DNA of 64,000 nt from Cornus controversa (GCA_026545225.1 CM048848.1:15170853-15234852), one strand, 5' to 3'. Numbered from the stretch's first letter, positions 1 to 10,063 are shown. The notes: a model not told the origin generated them from the letters alone. Numbers and translations: made by a program.

Positions 1-1162
1 AAGTGAAAATGAGCAGAAAATTCTTCATTGCCATTCATTTTCATTGCATTATAGAGATCCCTCTCTCACAAATGATTTTATTGATCTGATGAATTGAACA
101 ATACTGAGGAAGAAGATCGACATGGATGCAATGTCAATAGAATCTCTACTAAAAAGTATGGTTTATTATTGTGATCATCAGGCTTTGACCGTCACTCAAT
201 TAATAAGGCATGCAAAACTATCATTCACTTTTCTAATCAGTAATGAGGGCACAACTTAAAACACTTATACGGATCTTGGAACAAAAACTGATGTGCATTA
301 ATTTGGATTCATCAATATTCGTTATGCAGTGAATTTCTAGTTGGACCTTTTGAAGCAGTCATTAATTACAAACAAATCTTCAAGAGTACTCGAGCCACAG
401 CCAATCTCAGTGGTCCAAACCTTTTAGATATTGCTGGAAATGTGCAGAACAAGAGGTTCAATCACCTTAAGGCCAACAATCCTAGGAAGATCATCTTCAT
501 CTTTGCAACTATGGGAGTCTTTTGTCCTTTGTTCATTCATCTTTCATTAGCATAATTAGTAGATTCTCAACCATCATATATGTTTTTATTATTTACTCTA
601 ATATTGTGCACCAAACACAGGCATATGTGGACTGATTGACGGCGCCTTAAAGATTTTGTACAGACAAGTTGTTCATCGAATTTTCTAATTGATCATAATT
701 ACTGTTGGTTGCAGGTCTAGTGTCTGTGCACTGATATAGTGATATTGGTATACTTCACTCTGTCCAAATTGTATACATCCCAATGAAGTTGGACATTCAA
801 ACATCATTCAATGCCAAATTTCATACCACGCAATAATTAACCTTAAATCATCAAAAATAAGAGTTTACACATTTAAATTAATTTCAATTTTTAATACACA
901 TCCCAATATCCATAATAAATTCAAATATTGATGAGCATTTAGCATCATTATAACTAGATCTAGCTATAAAATCCCTTTCAAGGTAACATGGAAATAGTCA
1001 AACCTAATACATCTTGAATAAAAGTATTCTTCTTCTTCCTCGATTCACAAAGTCTGGAATCTCATCAGTTGTTACCTGAAAGAACCAAGTAGAAAGTGAG
1101 CTCATAATTCGACAAACAATAACTCAACCTCACAACGAGTGGATTACCAGTGCATGATAATG
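1..1162. other. Non-coding 3' flank of first pseudokinase, left arm of duplicated block
   Basis: No gene is visible here. From about 148 the sequence is nearly the same as 14929-15876, with scattered substitutions and a few short indels, so this is the 3' side of a duplicated block that continues through the kinase gene at 1163-2383. A CTTCTTCTTCC stretch near 1030 and the end of the block are shared by both copies. Bases 1-147 have no partner that I noticed in the window. Confidence 0.7.
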
Positions 1163-2383
1163 TCATTGACTGGTTGAAGGGATTGATGGAGTGTTGCACT
1201 GAAATCTTATAATCCTTCTAATCTCTTGTGCTACTTCTTTCATTGTTGGCCTCTCCTCTGGAGTATTACTATGGCATTTGGATGCAAGGCTCCATGCCAT
1301 TGACAGCTTCCATTGATCTTCCAACATGATATCTGGTCCCATATATTTTTTAGCTGTCTCAAAGATAAATTCATGAAGATGTGGCTTTCCCTCGCCCAGG
1401 TTGAATGCACTTGATTGAACAGAAGAAGATGTTGTCGCTCTTTGATTTGATGCAATAAAATCAGGATTATACCTTGCCGCAACTCCCTCAACAAAATTAC
1501 AAGCACCACATCCACATGATGCCAAAATAGATTCAACTTGAATCTCTAGATCCAAATACGAGATACCTCCTCCTGACAAAATTTCAATCAATAGCGATCC
1601 AAAAGAGTAAACATCGCACTTCTCAGTAATTCGAGATGTGTGATAGTATTCTGGGGCCATATATTCAAAAGTCCCTTGCGCCATATATTCAAAATACCCT
1701 TGCGAAATATCGTCTCTTTCCACGTATTCTTCCCCTGAAGGGATTGATACTGACATACTAAAATCTGATAGTTTGGCAATGTAATTTTCATCTAAAAAAA
1801 TATTAATCGGTTTTACATTCCGGTGAATGATGGGGATGGACAACCCTGTGTGAAGATAGGCCAAAGCATCAGCAATTTCCTTAGCAACCTTCAACCTACA
1901 ATCCCAGTTGAGTAGTAGCTGGTGGTCATGATGATTGTTAGACTCTGCTGTAGAAGACTTAAATATATGATCAGAAAGAACTCCGTTTTCTGCATACTCG
2001 TACACTAGCTTTGGAGCTACAGTTTCAAGGCAGCAGCCCAAGAGCATGAGTATGTTCTTGTGGTTGTTCACCTGTGATGCAAACACAGCCTCATTAATGG
2101 CAGAGTTTACATCATAGTGAAAAGACTTGACACATATCGGACGGCCATTGAAGAAACCCCTCTTTATCTGGAACAAACCCCCATTCGCAAATGGCTCGCT
2201 ATAGTTATTGGTTGCTTTTGCAAGCTCTTCAACTGAGAAAATTCGGAAGGGATTATATTTTCCATCACATGAATGGAGCAGCTCTTCCAATAACATGCCT
2301 CCATTGCCCAACACCAATCTCTCCTTTTCCTCTTCTTCGGAGGCTCTGCTTCTTAATTTCAGTATGCTTAATGAGGTGCCCAT
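1163..2383 (-). CDS. ZED1/ZRK-like cytoplasmic pseudokinase, copy 1 (406 aa)
   Basis: Intact single open frame with a protein kinase fold and no signal peptide, membrane segment or extracellular domain. The N-terminal block NGGMLLEELLHSCDGK (27-42) and FRIFSVEELAKATNNY (46-61) is typical of the ZRK group (RLCK XII-2). Beta-3 Lys86 (ICVK) and alpha-C Glu98 are kept. The P-loop glycines are lost, the HRD motif reads HRN (187-189) and DFG reads DFS (207-209), so phosphotransfer is unlikely. Asn194 is kept. Residues 229-244 hold an 8-residue repeat in the activation segment (YFEYMAQ then TFEYMAP). MGTSLS fits an N-myristoylation consensus (Gly2, Ser6), suggesting membrane attachment. Known relatives (ZED1, RKS1) bind the NLR ZAR1 and sense effector-modified kinases; that role here is inference. 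The start is the conserved MGTSLS shared by all copies. A near-identical paralogue lies at 15877-17097. Confidence 0.88.
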   Translation of the reverse strand: MGTSLSILKLRSRASEEEEKERLVLGNGGMLLEELLHSCDGKYNPFRIFSVEELAKATNNYSEPFANGGLFQIKRGFFNGRPICVKSFHYDVNSAINEAVFASQVNNHKNILMLLGCCLETVAPKLVYEYAENGVLSDHIFKSSTAESNNHHDHQLLLNWDCRLKVAKEIADALAYLHTGLSIPIIHRNVKPINIFLDENYIAKLSDFSMSVSIPSGEEYVERDDISQGYFEYMAQGTFEYMAPEYYHTSRITEKCDVYSFGSLLIEILSGGGISYLDLEIQVESILASCGCGACNFVEGVAARYNPDFIASNQRATTSSSVQSSAFNLGEGKPHLHEFIFETAKKYMGPDIMLEDQWKLSMAWSLASKCHSNTPEERPTMKEVAQEIRRIIRFQCNTPSIPSTSQ

Positions 2384-2395
2384 ACGTACGGCAGC

Positions 2396-2814
2396 CTAGT
2401 AATTAGGAAACATACTCTTCCTTAATTATCTTCAAAAGCAATTAATTAATGAAAAAGATATCCTAAACAAGTTTTCTCACAGTAGTAACCATCTTATCAT
2501 TAATGATGATCAATTGACTAAATTTTTGTATTATCAATCATATTTTCCTAAACGAACTTATTTACATAGAAAAATATATATGGTGGCCTAATAATTTTCC
2601 CATTAACCAAACAAACAAAATACCCTATCAATCAGAGTACATGTATTGCTGTAGGATTTGGGTATCCCAATTATTAGTTATTAGAGAATAAATAATTGCA
2701 GATACGCATAAAGACTACAAACAAACAAATACTTGACAAAAATCAGATTCAATAAAGCTAACTATACTTTGCAAAGGAAATGATGGATATATAGGAAAGA
2801 AGATTATTCCCAAC
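2396..2814 (-). other. Predicted 5' UTR intron of copy 1
   Basis: On the minus strand a donor AATCAG/GTTGGG (exon ends at 2815) and an acceptor ATTACTAG/GCTGCC ending at 2396 would define a 419-bp intron just upstream of the ATG. Equivalent sites exist in the other two gene-length copies (8790-9135, 12383-12796) and in the duplicate (17110-17536). The intron is AT-rich and has no coding signal. RNA evidence is needed; this is inference from splice motifs conserved between paralogues. Confidence 0.5.
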
Positions 2815-3012
2815 CTGATTTTGAGATATTAATTCCGTCACTAATCTTTATCTGAATTTGAAGATGCCAATAGAGAGCTTGAGTTCTCTTCTCTCTCTCT
2901 CTCTCCCTATCTTTCTAGAGGAAGACTGGAACGGTAAATGGGTGGTCGGTGGTCCGCCCCATTTGGGTGACCAAGTGGGCTTGGTTCACATTTAAAACAA
3001 AACAACAAAAAA
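2815..3012 (-). promoter_or_regulatory. Probable 5' leader and proximal promoter of copy 1
   Basis: On the minus strand this holds a purine-rich leader, seen on the plus strand as a CT run (TTCTCTTCTCTCTCTCTCTC) near 2887-2905. A similar pyrimidine block sits at the same place upstream of every family member (7105, 9305, 12925, 17610, 23310). It is retained in the duplicate up to 17736, after which the two promoters differ completely. No certain TATA box was identified. Confidence 0.4.
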
Positions 3013-3108
3013 AGGGAAGCAATACAAAACAAACTCAAATCAAGGGTTCGCTGAAGCGCCTTGTAAGAGAAGCAATTGAAAACAACAGTGGGTGTGTGAC
3101 AGCATGTT

Positions 3109-3134
3109 GAAGAGAGAGAGAGAGAGAGAGAGAG
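3109..3134. repeat. (GA)n microsatellite
   Basis: About twelve GA units, in the segment upstream of copy 1 that the duplicate lacks. Confidence 0.9.
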
Positions 3135-3340
3135 TGAAGAAAGTGGGTGTGTTCTTCGCCGGAAAATCTGACGGTGATCTTTGTTTAGATTTGGCTCAAA
3201 TTTTGGGCGGTGATTTCTCTTACTAATACTTTAAAATTCACCTGATTATTGGTGAGTATGTTTGATTAAACCAAGAATGATTTATTTTTTTATGATTGTA
3301 AACCTCTGTATATCTCCGGAGAAAAGAAACTTGCCCCTAG

Positions 3341-4097
3341 AAAGCACGGACACTTTGTATAAGGGTGTCGTGTCCGTGTCGGACACTCGGACACATGTCG
3401 GACACTCCTTAGAAGTGTCCTGGAATTTTTTTTTTTAGGACACGGCAAGGACACGTGGGGGACACGGCGGGGTACATTTTGTAATTTTTAAAAGTGCAAA
3501 AAAACTCCTGAACTTTTCTAAAGTTACAAAAAAATCCCTTTGAACTATTTTTTTGAGCATTTTAGCCCCTCATCTTCTAAAAGTTGACATCTTGACCCCT
3601 TGAAATAACTATAATGACATATATATCATTTAATATGACTATTATGCCCTTTTCTATATAAATATAGTATTTTCTAAAATAAAAAATAGTAAGATAAAAT
3701 TCCTAAATAATAAATTTAGAAACAAAAAAATAAAAAATCCAATAGAACTTTATTTAACATAAAGTCATGTTAGTTTATTTGGTATTTTGTATTTAAATTT
3801 ATTTGTTTGTTATTAGAAAAATGAGTAATATGCAAGATTCTCTAGTAGTAGTTTTGAATATAATGAACATCCTTTTTGAAAATACATTAATTGCTTGATA
3901 ATAAATTGAAGTATTTGTGTGATTTATTATTTTTTTATTGTTAAATTTATGATATTGTGGATATTTGTTAACTTGTTGAATATATATTAATATATTATTT
4001 CATAGCCGTATCCCCTCCGTGTCGTGTCCTATTTTTTTGAAATTTGTCTTGTCGCCGTGTCTGTATCGTGTCGTACCCGTGTCCGTGTCCATGCTTC
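3341..4097. mobile_element. GTGTC-rich non-autonomous inverted-repeat element, copy 1
   Basis: The ends are imperfect inverted repeats: AAAGCACGGACAC at the left and, read in reverse, GAAGCATGGACAC at the right. Each terminal region is packed with GTGTC/GGACAC subrepeats, while the 500-bp centre is AT-rich and non-coding. Decayed relatives are at 13300-13712 and 24262-24757. The layout suggests a non-autonomous DNA transposon with subterminal repeats; the superfamily is uncertain and no clear target duplication was found. Confidence 0.55.
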
Positions 4098-4266
4098 TTA
4101 GCTTGTCCACTCATTATTCTTAGGCAGTGCACATAATTTTTTCTTTTACTGATTTTTTTTTAGTAAAATATTAGTGTCACGTGTGGATTATTTTTTTTTT
4201 ATTATTATTTATTTGATTTTATTTGTTAATATGAACTCATCCTGTTTTAAGCTACACAAAGACAAG

Positions 4267-5060
4267 TATTGCTGCGTGTTATTGATTTGTGATTTGTTTT
4301 CAATAATTGGTATTGGAGTCCAAATTATTTTGGGTTTTATTTCTTATGTGATTTAAAATGAATGAGAAATCGGCTAGCATGATAAAATTGACTTCATCAA
4401 ATCATTCAAGGTGATGAGAGGCAAACCAACTACCAAGTTCGACCAGGATTGAAAATTAATACATAGAATATTAGACAGTGTTTCATCATGTTCCCAAAGA
4501 AACTAAAGCTAATGTTGTTTGAAAAAAATTGTAATCGGCATACTTCTCAAAATAAAGCTTCTTATTCCACATCAATACAAATTCATTCCCCTTTTCCATC
4601 TTTCCTTTTGCATGTCACATACATATAATATATATCCACTGATACAATTATATATGTATACAAACTCTCGCGCACGATATAAGAGTACACAAGGCTCTCG
4701 CATGAGCAAGATTTAAAGAGAGGTAGATGTCGATTAATCTTAATCCCATTTTTAAAGGGACGACCTTTTAGTCTCAAATTCGAAATCTACTGTTTTTGGA
4801 CAGAGACACTTATCACCGCACCAAGGGCGACCTCTAAATGATAGCAAAACTACAAAAGAAAAAAAAAACTATTTATTTTAGAAATATACAGAAAATCAAC
4901 ATTCAAAGAAAGAAAAAGGGTGGAAATTACTTTGCTGCTTTTTCATTTTTATTTTCTTCCAGAACATCTACCATGTTCATTTGGCTAATATTATGTAAAC
5001 ATTACATAGATGAATTATTATATGAACATTGCAAACACATTTGAAACAGAGTGATAAACC
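4267..5060. other. Non-coding spacer shared by the two duplicated blocks
   Basis: Matches 17737 to about 18690. It holds short AT-rich stretches, one copy of a sequence with TCTCAAATTCGAAATCTA near 4770-4790 that is tripled in the other block, and a tract with ACAACATTTTAAACAG at its right edge that runs into a kinase fragment. The small open frames here are short and not conserved as protein, so I see no gene. Confidence 0.6.
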
Positions 5061-5061
5061 T

Positions 5062-5165
5062 CTGGAAAAGACAACATTTTAAACAGTAGAGATCCAAAGG
5101 AATAAATGTCACACTTCTCAGTTATCTGCCTTGACACAGCACATTTAGGGCCAAGATAATCCCCA
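5062..5165 (-). pseudogene. ZRK-like C-lobe fragment
   Basis: Read on the minus strand this gives VSRQITEKCDIYSFGSLLFK, the alpha-F region of the kinase fold, and nothing more of the gene. The other block keeps more of this copy (18815-19063 plus 21754-21895), including the C-terminal tail, so a deletion removed the tail here after the duplication. The equivalent gene at 14217-14885 is the closest visible relative. Confidence 0.7.
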
Positions 5166-5423
5166 AGTCACATGATCAAAATAACAGTTTCTCTAATACA
5201 CATCCCAATATACATAATAAATTCATTCAAATCTTGATGAGCATGTAGCATCGCTATAACTAGATCTAGCCACAAAATCCCTTTCAAAGTAACTTGGAAA
5301 AACCTAATACATCTTTGAATAAATGAACTCTTCTTCTTACAGAGTCTGACATCTCATCATTTGTCACCTGAAAGAATAAGTAAAAAAAGGTGAGTTCACG
5401 ACTCAAACTACAATAACTCAACC

Positions 5424-5589
5424 TCATAACAAGGCTGCAGCCCAAGAGCATGAGTTTGTTCTTGTGGTAGTTCAACTGTGATGCAAACACAAGCTCATGA
5501 ATGGAGCAGCTCTTCCAATAACATGTCTCCATTGCGCAACATAAATCTCTCATATTTCTCAATGTCAGTATGCTTAATGAGGTGCCCAT
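5424..5589 (-). pseudogene. ZRK-like N-lobe remnant
   Basis: The minus strand starts with MGTSLSILTLRN. It then runs out of frame through the block corresponding to RNGGMLLEELLHS, jumps by an internal deletion to ELVFASQLNYHKNKLMLLGC and stops. Only about 55 codons of the N-lobe are left. Its 3' flank (5170-5420) is a tandem relative of the 3' flank of the next copy (5760-6005). In the other block these two flanks are merged into one, as expected from unequal recombination. Confidence 0.7.
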
Positions 5590-6005
5590 GTAGAACTCTG
5601 CTGCTTTAGGCCTTGTCCAGATTAAATTCTCATTACTCCATATCTGTAGAACTCTGGTGCTTCATCTTTATGAAGTATTAATCTGTTTCCATGACCCTTT
5701 GTTGAGTGACTTTGCATTGTATGTATTGCATCTCGGATAAACTAATTGCTATTTTTAATACACATCCAAATATTCACAATATATTCAAATCTTTATAAGC
5801 ATATAGCAGTAGCATTATAACTAGATCTAGCCACAAAATCCCTTTCAAGCTAACCTGAAAATAGTAGAACCTAATACATCTTGAATAAATGAATTCTTCT
5901 TCTTCTTCTTCTTCTTCTTCATCACAAAGTCTGGCATCTCAACAGTTGTTACCTGAAAGAACAAGTAGAAAGTGAGCTCACAATTCCACAACCAATAACT
6001 CAATC

Positions 6006-6541
6006 TCATTGACTACTGGGATTCATATATGGAGTACCGTTGCAGCACTGAAATTTTATAATCCTTCTAATCTCTTGTGCTACTTCTTTCATTGTTGGCC
6101 TGTCCTCTGGAGTTTCTTTATGGCATTTGGATGCCAGTGTCCATGCCATTGACAGCTTCCATTGATCTTCCAACATGATATAAGGTCCAATGTATGTTTT
6201 AGCTGCCTCAATGATAAATTCATGAAGATGTGGCTCGCCCTCTTCCAAGCCGAAGCCCCCACTCCACTGACCAGAAGAAGAAGATGTTGTTGCTCTTTGA
6301 TTTGATGCAACAAAATCAGGATTAGGATTATTCTTTGACCTTGACAAAATTACAAGCATCATATGATGCCAAAATAGATTCAAGTTGTTCACTTTTTCCT
6401 GGATCCCTAGACATAATAAGTAAACACATGATTCTTTCTGCTGACAAAATTTCAATTAATAGCAATCCAAAAGAGTAAACATCACATTTCTCAGTAAGTT
6501 GCCTTGTTGCGAGGTATTCAGGTGCTGCATGAGGTGCCCAT
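6006..6541 (-). pseudogene. ZRK-like pseudokinase with core deletion, copy A
   Basis: The start region MGTS is joined directly to the activation-segment end and alpha-F (APEYLATRQLTEKCDVYSFG in another frame). The whole N-lobe, HRD and DFG regions are therefore gone, a loss of roughly 200 codons. The C-terminal part is well preserved: GEPHLHEFIIEAAKTYIGP, then KCHKETPEDRPTMKEVAQEI and a tail ending NPSSQ. The same join is present at 22149-22696, so the deletion predates the block duplication. Its leader also lost the splice sites seen in the intact genes (donor GT to GA, acceptor CAG to CGG). Not expected to make a kinase-like protein. Confidence 0.85.
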
Positions 6542-6631
6542 ACCGCAGAAGAAACACCAGCCTAATAATTATAAATTTCCTCTTTAGTTAATGGAAAAGA
6601 TATCCTAGACAAGTTTACTCATATAAACCAT

Positions 6632-6694
<63 letters not shown>

Positions 6695-7688
6695 TGCCTA
6701 ATAATTTAACCATTAACCAAAAAAAGAAAAAGCCTATCAATAATTTACATGTATTGCTGTAGGATTTGGGTATCTCAAGCCACAGCTATCAGTTATTAGA
6801 AATAATTGCGCATACACATAAAGACTAAAAAAGAAGTAGTTCACAAAAATCAGATTTAAGAAAGCTAACAATATTTTGCGAAGGGAAATATGGATAGAAA
6901 AAAAAAAAAAAAAAGATAAATCCAATCCTAGTTTTAAGATATTTTATCTGTCACTAATTTTTATTTGCTCAGAGTCTAATCTTTGACTTCTTTGCCTTGA
7001 ATTTATTCCAAATCTATAAAACATGCACATGCCATGAAGAGCTTAGGCTATGAGATCGTTACTTTCTGATTTGAAGATATATGCAAGAGAGAGCTTGAGT
7101 ATCTAGACAGCTCCTCTCTCTCACTCCCCCTATCTTTTTCTTGAGGAAGACAAGTCAAAGTTTTCCTTTTCTTTAATACGGAGTATTTTTTTTTTTGCCC
7201 TTTTTTTCTGGTAGGCAGAAGAAGTAAATTGTGGCTTGAAATTTCCCACGTTAGAAAGTAAATCTTTTTTGTGGTGGGTGAATTTGTAGGACTCAAACTT
7301 AAATCTTTTCAAAATATAATAATAAATAATTATTTTTCAAAAAATAAAAATTTAACTACACTCATATGCATAATTTGTCGCAACCTGCAGCAACACTCTT
7401 GTCTATCATTAACTTCAAAACCATGATAAAGAGTACAGAGCAAAGAAGATTTTTGTATTTGCACAATTAAGATCACATAGTTAACCTAATTTTTATTTCT
7501 ATTTTTTTTAAGATAGTGAACCAATAACATTGCTAAAAGCATGCTCAACAATGAATTTGCACACACATTACACCAAAGAGTTGAGAATAATTAAGGCCAA
7601 ACCAGTGGGAAATTATGGACCTGTGTGCAGAGGAGAAATAGGAAGATAAGAGGGAATCTGTTTGTGGACTTCACTGGTGGGGCTCGGC
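6542..7688. other. Leader of the copy A pseudogene and spacer
   Basis: Contains the decayed leader and intron of the pseudogene at 6006-6541, with the TA microsatellite at 6634-6693, a CT-rich block near 7105-7140, and AT-rich spacer. Collinear with 22697-23610 up to about 7420, after which the two blocks diverge. From about 7560 it is the 3' flank of the gene at 7689. No gene is seen. Confidence 0.6.
6634..6693. repeat. (TA)n microsatellite in former 5' UTR intron
   Basis: About thirty TA units. A similar run of about twenty-six units sits in the matching intron of the duplicate (22849-22900). The intact genes have only short TATATA tracts at this place. Confidence 0.9.
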
Positions 7689-8783
7689 TCACCGCGATTT
7701 TATTATCCTTCGAAGCTCTTGTGCAACTTCTTTCATGGTTGGCCTTTCCTCTGGACTATCTTTATGGCATTTTAGTGCGACTTCTATGCACGCCAATAAT
7801 TGCTTCCCTTGACTTTCACAAATGTTTTTCGGATTCATATATTTTTCAGCAGCTTTCACGCAGGCCTCATGCATATTTTTTTCGTATTGATCAGTAGTAG
7901 GATCAGGATCAGGATCACTTCGCCCAAGCCCCTCTTCCAGATCAGAACTGCTAAGTGATGATACCAAAATAGATTCACTTAAAGTCCCGATAGTTAATCC
8001 AGACAAAATTTCCAGCATCAGCAATCCAAAGGAGTAAACATCACACTTCTCAGTTAGTTTTGATGTTGCAAAGTATTCTGGAGCAATATATCCACAAGTC
8101 CCTCGTACACCATTTGTTTCGACGTATTCCTCCCCTGAAGGGATTGATACTGAAAAACTAAAATCTGATAGTTTGGCAACATAATTAACATCTAAATATA
8201 TGTTTATTGGTTTTACATTCCCGTGGATGATGGGCATGGACATCCCAGTGTGAAGATAGGCTAAAGCATCAGCAGTCTCCTTGGCAACCTTTAATCTACA
8301 ATCCCATGCTAGTAGTTGATCATGACTGTTATGCCCTGTAAAAATACAATCGGAAAGAGCTCCATTTTCTGCATACTCATACACTAGGACTGGAGCTGCA
8401 GTTTCAAGGCAGCAGCCCAAGAGCATATGTATGTTCTTGTGGTTGTTCAACTGTGATGCAAACACGACGTCATTAATGGCAGAGTTTACATCATTGTAAT
8501 CAGACTTGACACATATTTGACGGCCATTGAAGGAACCCTTGTATATCTTGAAGAAACTATCCCAAGTATATTGTTGGTCATAGTCATTGGTTGCTTCTGC
8601 AAGCTCTTGAGCTGAGAAAATTCGGAAGGGATTATATTTTCCATCACATGAATGGAGCAGCTCTTCCAATAACATACCTCCATTGTGCAACATGCATCTC
8701 TCCTTCTCCTTTTCCTCTTCTGAGACTCTACGACTCAACATATTGCTGCTTCTGAATTTCAGTATGCTTAATGAGGTGCCCAT
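7689..8783 (-). CDS. ZED1/ZRK-like cytoplasmic pseudokinase (364 aa)
   Basis: The start was set at the conserved MGTSLS (8783) rather than the upstream in-frame Met at 8858, because a likely intron acceptor (TTTCTGCAG) lies just before it. ZRK block NGGMLLEELLHSCDGK at 34-49. Beta-3 Lys93 is kept but the alpha-C position is Asp105 instead of Glu. The catalytic loop reads HGN (187-189), having lost both Arg and Asp, and DFG reads DFS (207-209). The activation segment is short (VRGTCGYIAPEY) and lacks the 8-residue repeat of the other intact pair. The C-terminal linker is acidic (SDPDPDPTTD), and the protein ends PTMKEVAQELRRIIKSR. Candidate NLR-adaptor pseudokinase by family; function not shown. 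There is no duplicate of this gene in the second block. Confidence 0.88.
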   Translation of the reverse strand: MGTSLSILKFRSSNMLSRRVSEEEKEKERCMLHNGGMLLEELLHSCDGKYNPFRIFSAQELAEATNDYDQQYTWDSFFKIYKGSFNGRQICVKSDYNDVNSAINDVVFASQLNNHKNIHMLLGCCLETAAPVLVYEYAENGALSDCIFTGHNSHDQLLAWDCRLKVAKETADALAYLHTGMSMPIIHGNVKPINIYLDVNYVAKLSDFSFSVSIPSGEEYVETNGVRGTCGYIAPEYFATSKLTEKCDVYSFGLLMLEILSGLTIGTLSESILVSSLSSSDLEEGLGRSDPDPDPTTDQYEKNMHEACVKAAEKYMNPKNICESQGKQLLACIEVALKCHKDSPEERPTMKEVAQELRRIIKSR

Positions 8784-8789
8784 GCGGTA

Positions 8790-9135
8790 CTGCAGAAACA
8801 GTAGACTAATAATTACAACTTTACTCACAATAACCATCTTATGATTAATGATCACCAATTCACTAAATTTTTGTAATACTAATAATATTTTCCTAAACCA
8901 ACTTATTTATATAGAAATATATATATATATATACTGCCTAAAAAACTTTCCATTAACCAAAAAAACAAAATACCTATCAATAATTTACATGTATTGCTGT
9001 AGGATTTGGGTATCTCAACTATCAGTTGTTAGAGAATAAATAATTGCACATACACATAAATAATAAAAAAGAAGTACAGTACTTCACAAAAATCAGATTT
9101 AAGAAAGCTAACAATATTTTGCAATTACATCTAAC
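8790..9135 (-). other. Predicted 5' UTR intron of the 364-aa gene
   Basis: Minus-strand donor AACCAG/GTTAG (exon ends at 9136) and acceptor TTTCTGCAG/TACCGC ending at 8790 give a 346-bp intron six bases before the ATG. This is the cleanest splice pair in the family. The leader exon upstream (about 9136-9360) carries the family CT-rich block at 9305-9345. Confidence 0.55.
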
Positions 9136-9449
9136 CTGGTTTTGAGATATTCTGTCACTAATTTTTCTATCTGCTCTCTTTGCCTTGGAATTTATTATAA
9201 ATTGATAAAGAATGCAATAGCCATGAAGAGCTTATAGGCTATAAGATCATTACTTTCTGAATTTGAAGATGCAAGATAGAGCATGAGTATCTAATATCTA
9301 TACTATACAGCTCTTCTCTCTCTCCCCCTTTCCCTATATTTTCTTGAGGAAGACTGGAAGTCAAACTCTTCCTATTCTTTATTCTTTTTTTTTATTCCCC
9401 TTTTCTGTGGTAGGTGGATTATTTTGGAAATGTAAGCAAATTGTACTGA

Positions 9450-10063
9450 TAATATAACTGCACAGGTATTGGGCCTTAGCCCAGGTAAACTTAAGTGGAC
9501 ATGGGCCAAAGCAAACTCGGAATTAAGCCCAATACAAGTTCAACTGAATTACAAAAAATTCCCAAACTAGCAGTTATAACGGCTATTAAGCTATAGACGA
9601 ATATAAATTCTCTTTCTACTACAAATTAAATTAAATTAAATAAATATTGCCAAGATACAACATACAATCCAATGATCCTATCAATACAATTTACAAACTC
9701 CCTTCAATGGCATAGCATTAACAAGATCCTTATCCTTTCCTAGTTTTCCTTTGAAACCACTCAATGCAGAATGATTCTTCACTGCTCAAATACCAAGGAT
9801 TTGTACAAGTATTGGAGGATGCTAAAATCCAGTATACACAATGGTTTCCAAGTAAAGTTGCAGAGTTGATTGAGTTTCATATTTGACATACTGAATGAAT
9901 GCGTCATTTCATGCATTGCGTTCGTCATGTCAGTGAGGTGGAGGATTTGTTCTTCAGGACTTTGAGGGAAGGGCCCTGGCAGCGGTTATTGTAGCTCCAT
10001 ATCACACTCACTCAGCTCTGTTGTCGTATTGCCGATCCTTGTCAAGAAAAAAAAAAAAAAAAA
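9450..10063. other. Unidentified insertion, possibly a retroelement fragment
   Basis: A tract absent from the other family units. It opens with two facing copies of a TATTGGGC motif (near 9469 and 9528) and ends in a run of about seventeen A residues (10047-10063). On the minus strand the part near 9880-9985 reads PFPQSPEEQILHLTDMTNAMHEMTHSF, reminiscent of a gag-like segment, but no domain can be named. If viral in origin it is a fossil scrap. Confidence 0.3.

Larger units (their letters stand above)
3013..4266. other. Upstream segment unique to copy 1, absent from its duplicate
   Basis: The duplicated block is collinear with 14929 onward up to about 3012, then resumes at 4267 (duplicate junction near 17736/17737). 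The 1.25 kb between is missing in the duplicate. It contains a GA microsatellite, about 200 bp of unique DNA and the inverted-repeat element at 3341-4097. Because it is more than one element and lacks a single target duplication, a deletion in the duplicate is more likely than one insertion here. Confidence 0.65.

Noticed and set aside
2191-2406. Plus-strand open frames (71 and 63 codons), repeated identically at 16905-17120
   Set aside because: They are antisense shadows of the kinase N-terminus and identical only because the whole block is duplicated.
7689-8858. Upstream in-frame Met of the 364-aa kinase, adding a hydrophobic VVIISLLFL stretch that looks like a signal anchor
   Set aside because: No other family member has it. 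The conserved start is MGTSLS, and the upstream codons fall in the predicted UTR intron next to a good acceptor.
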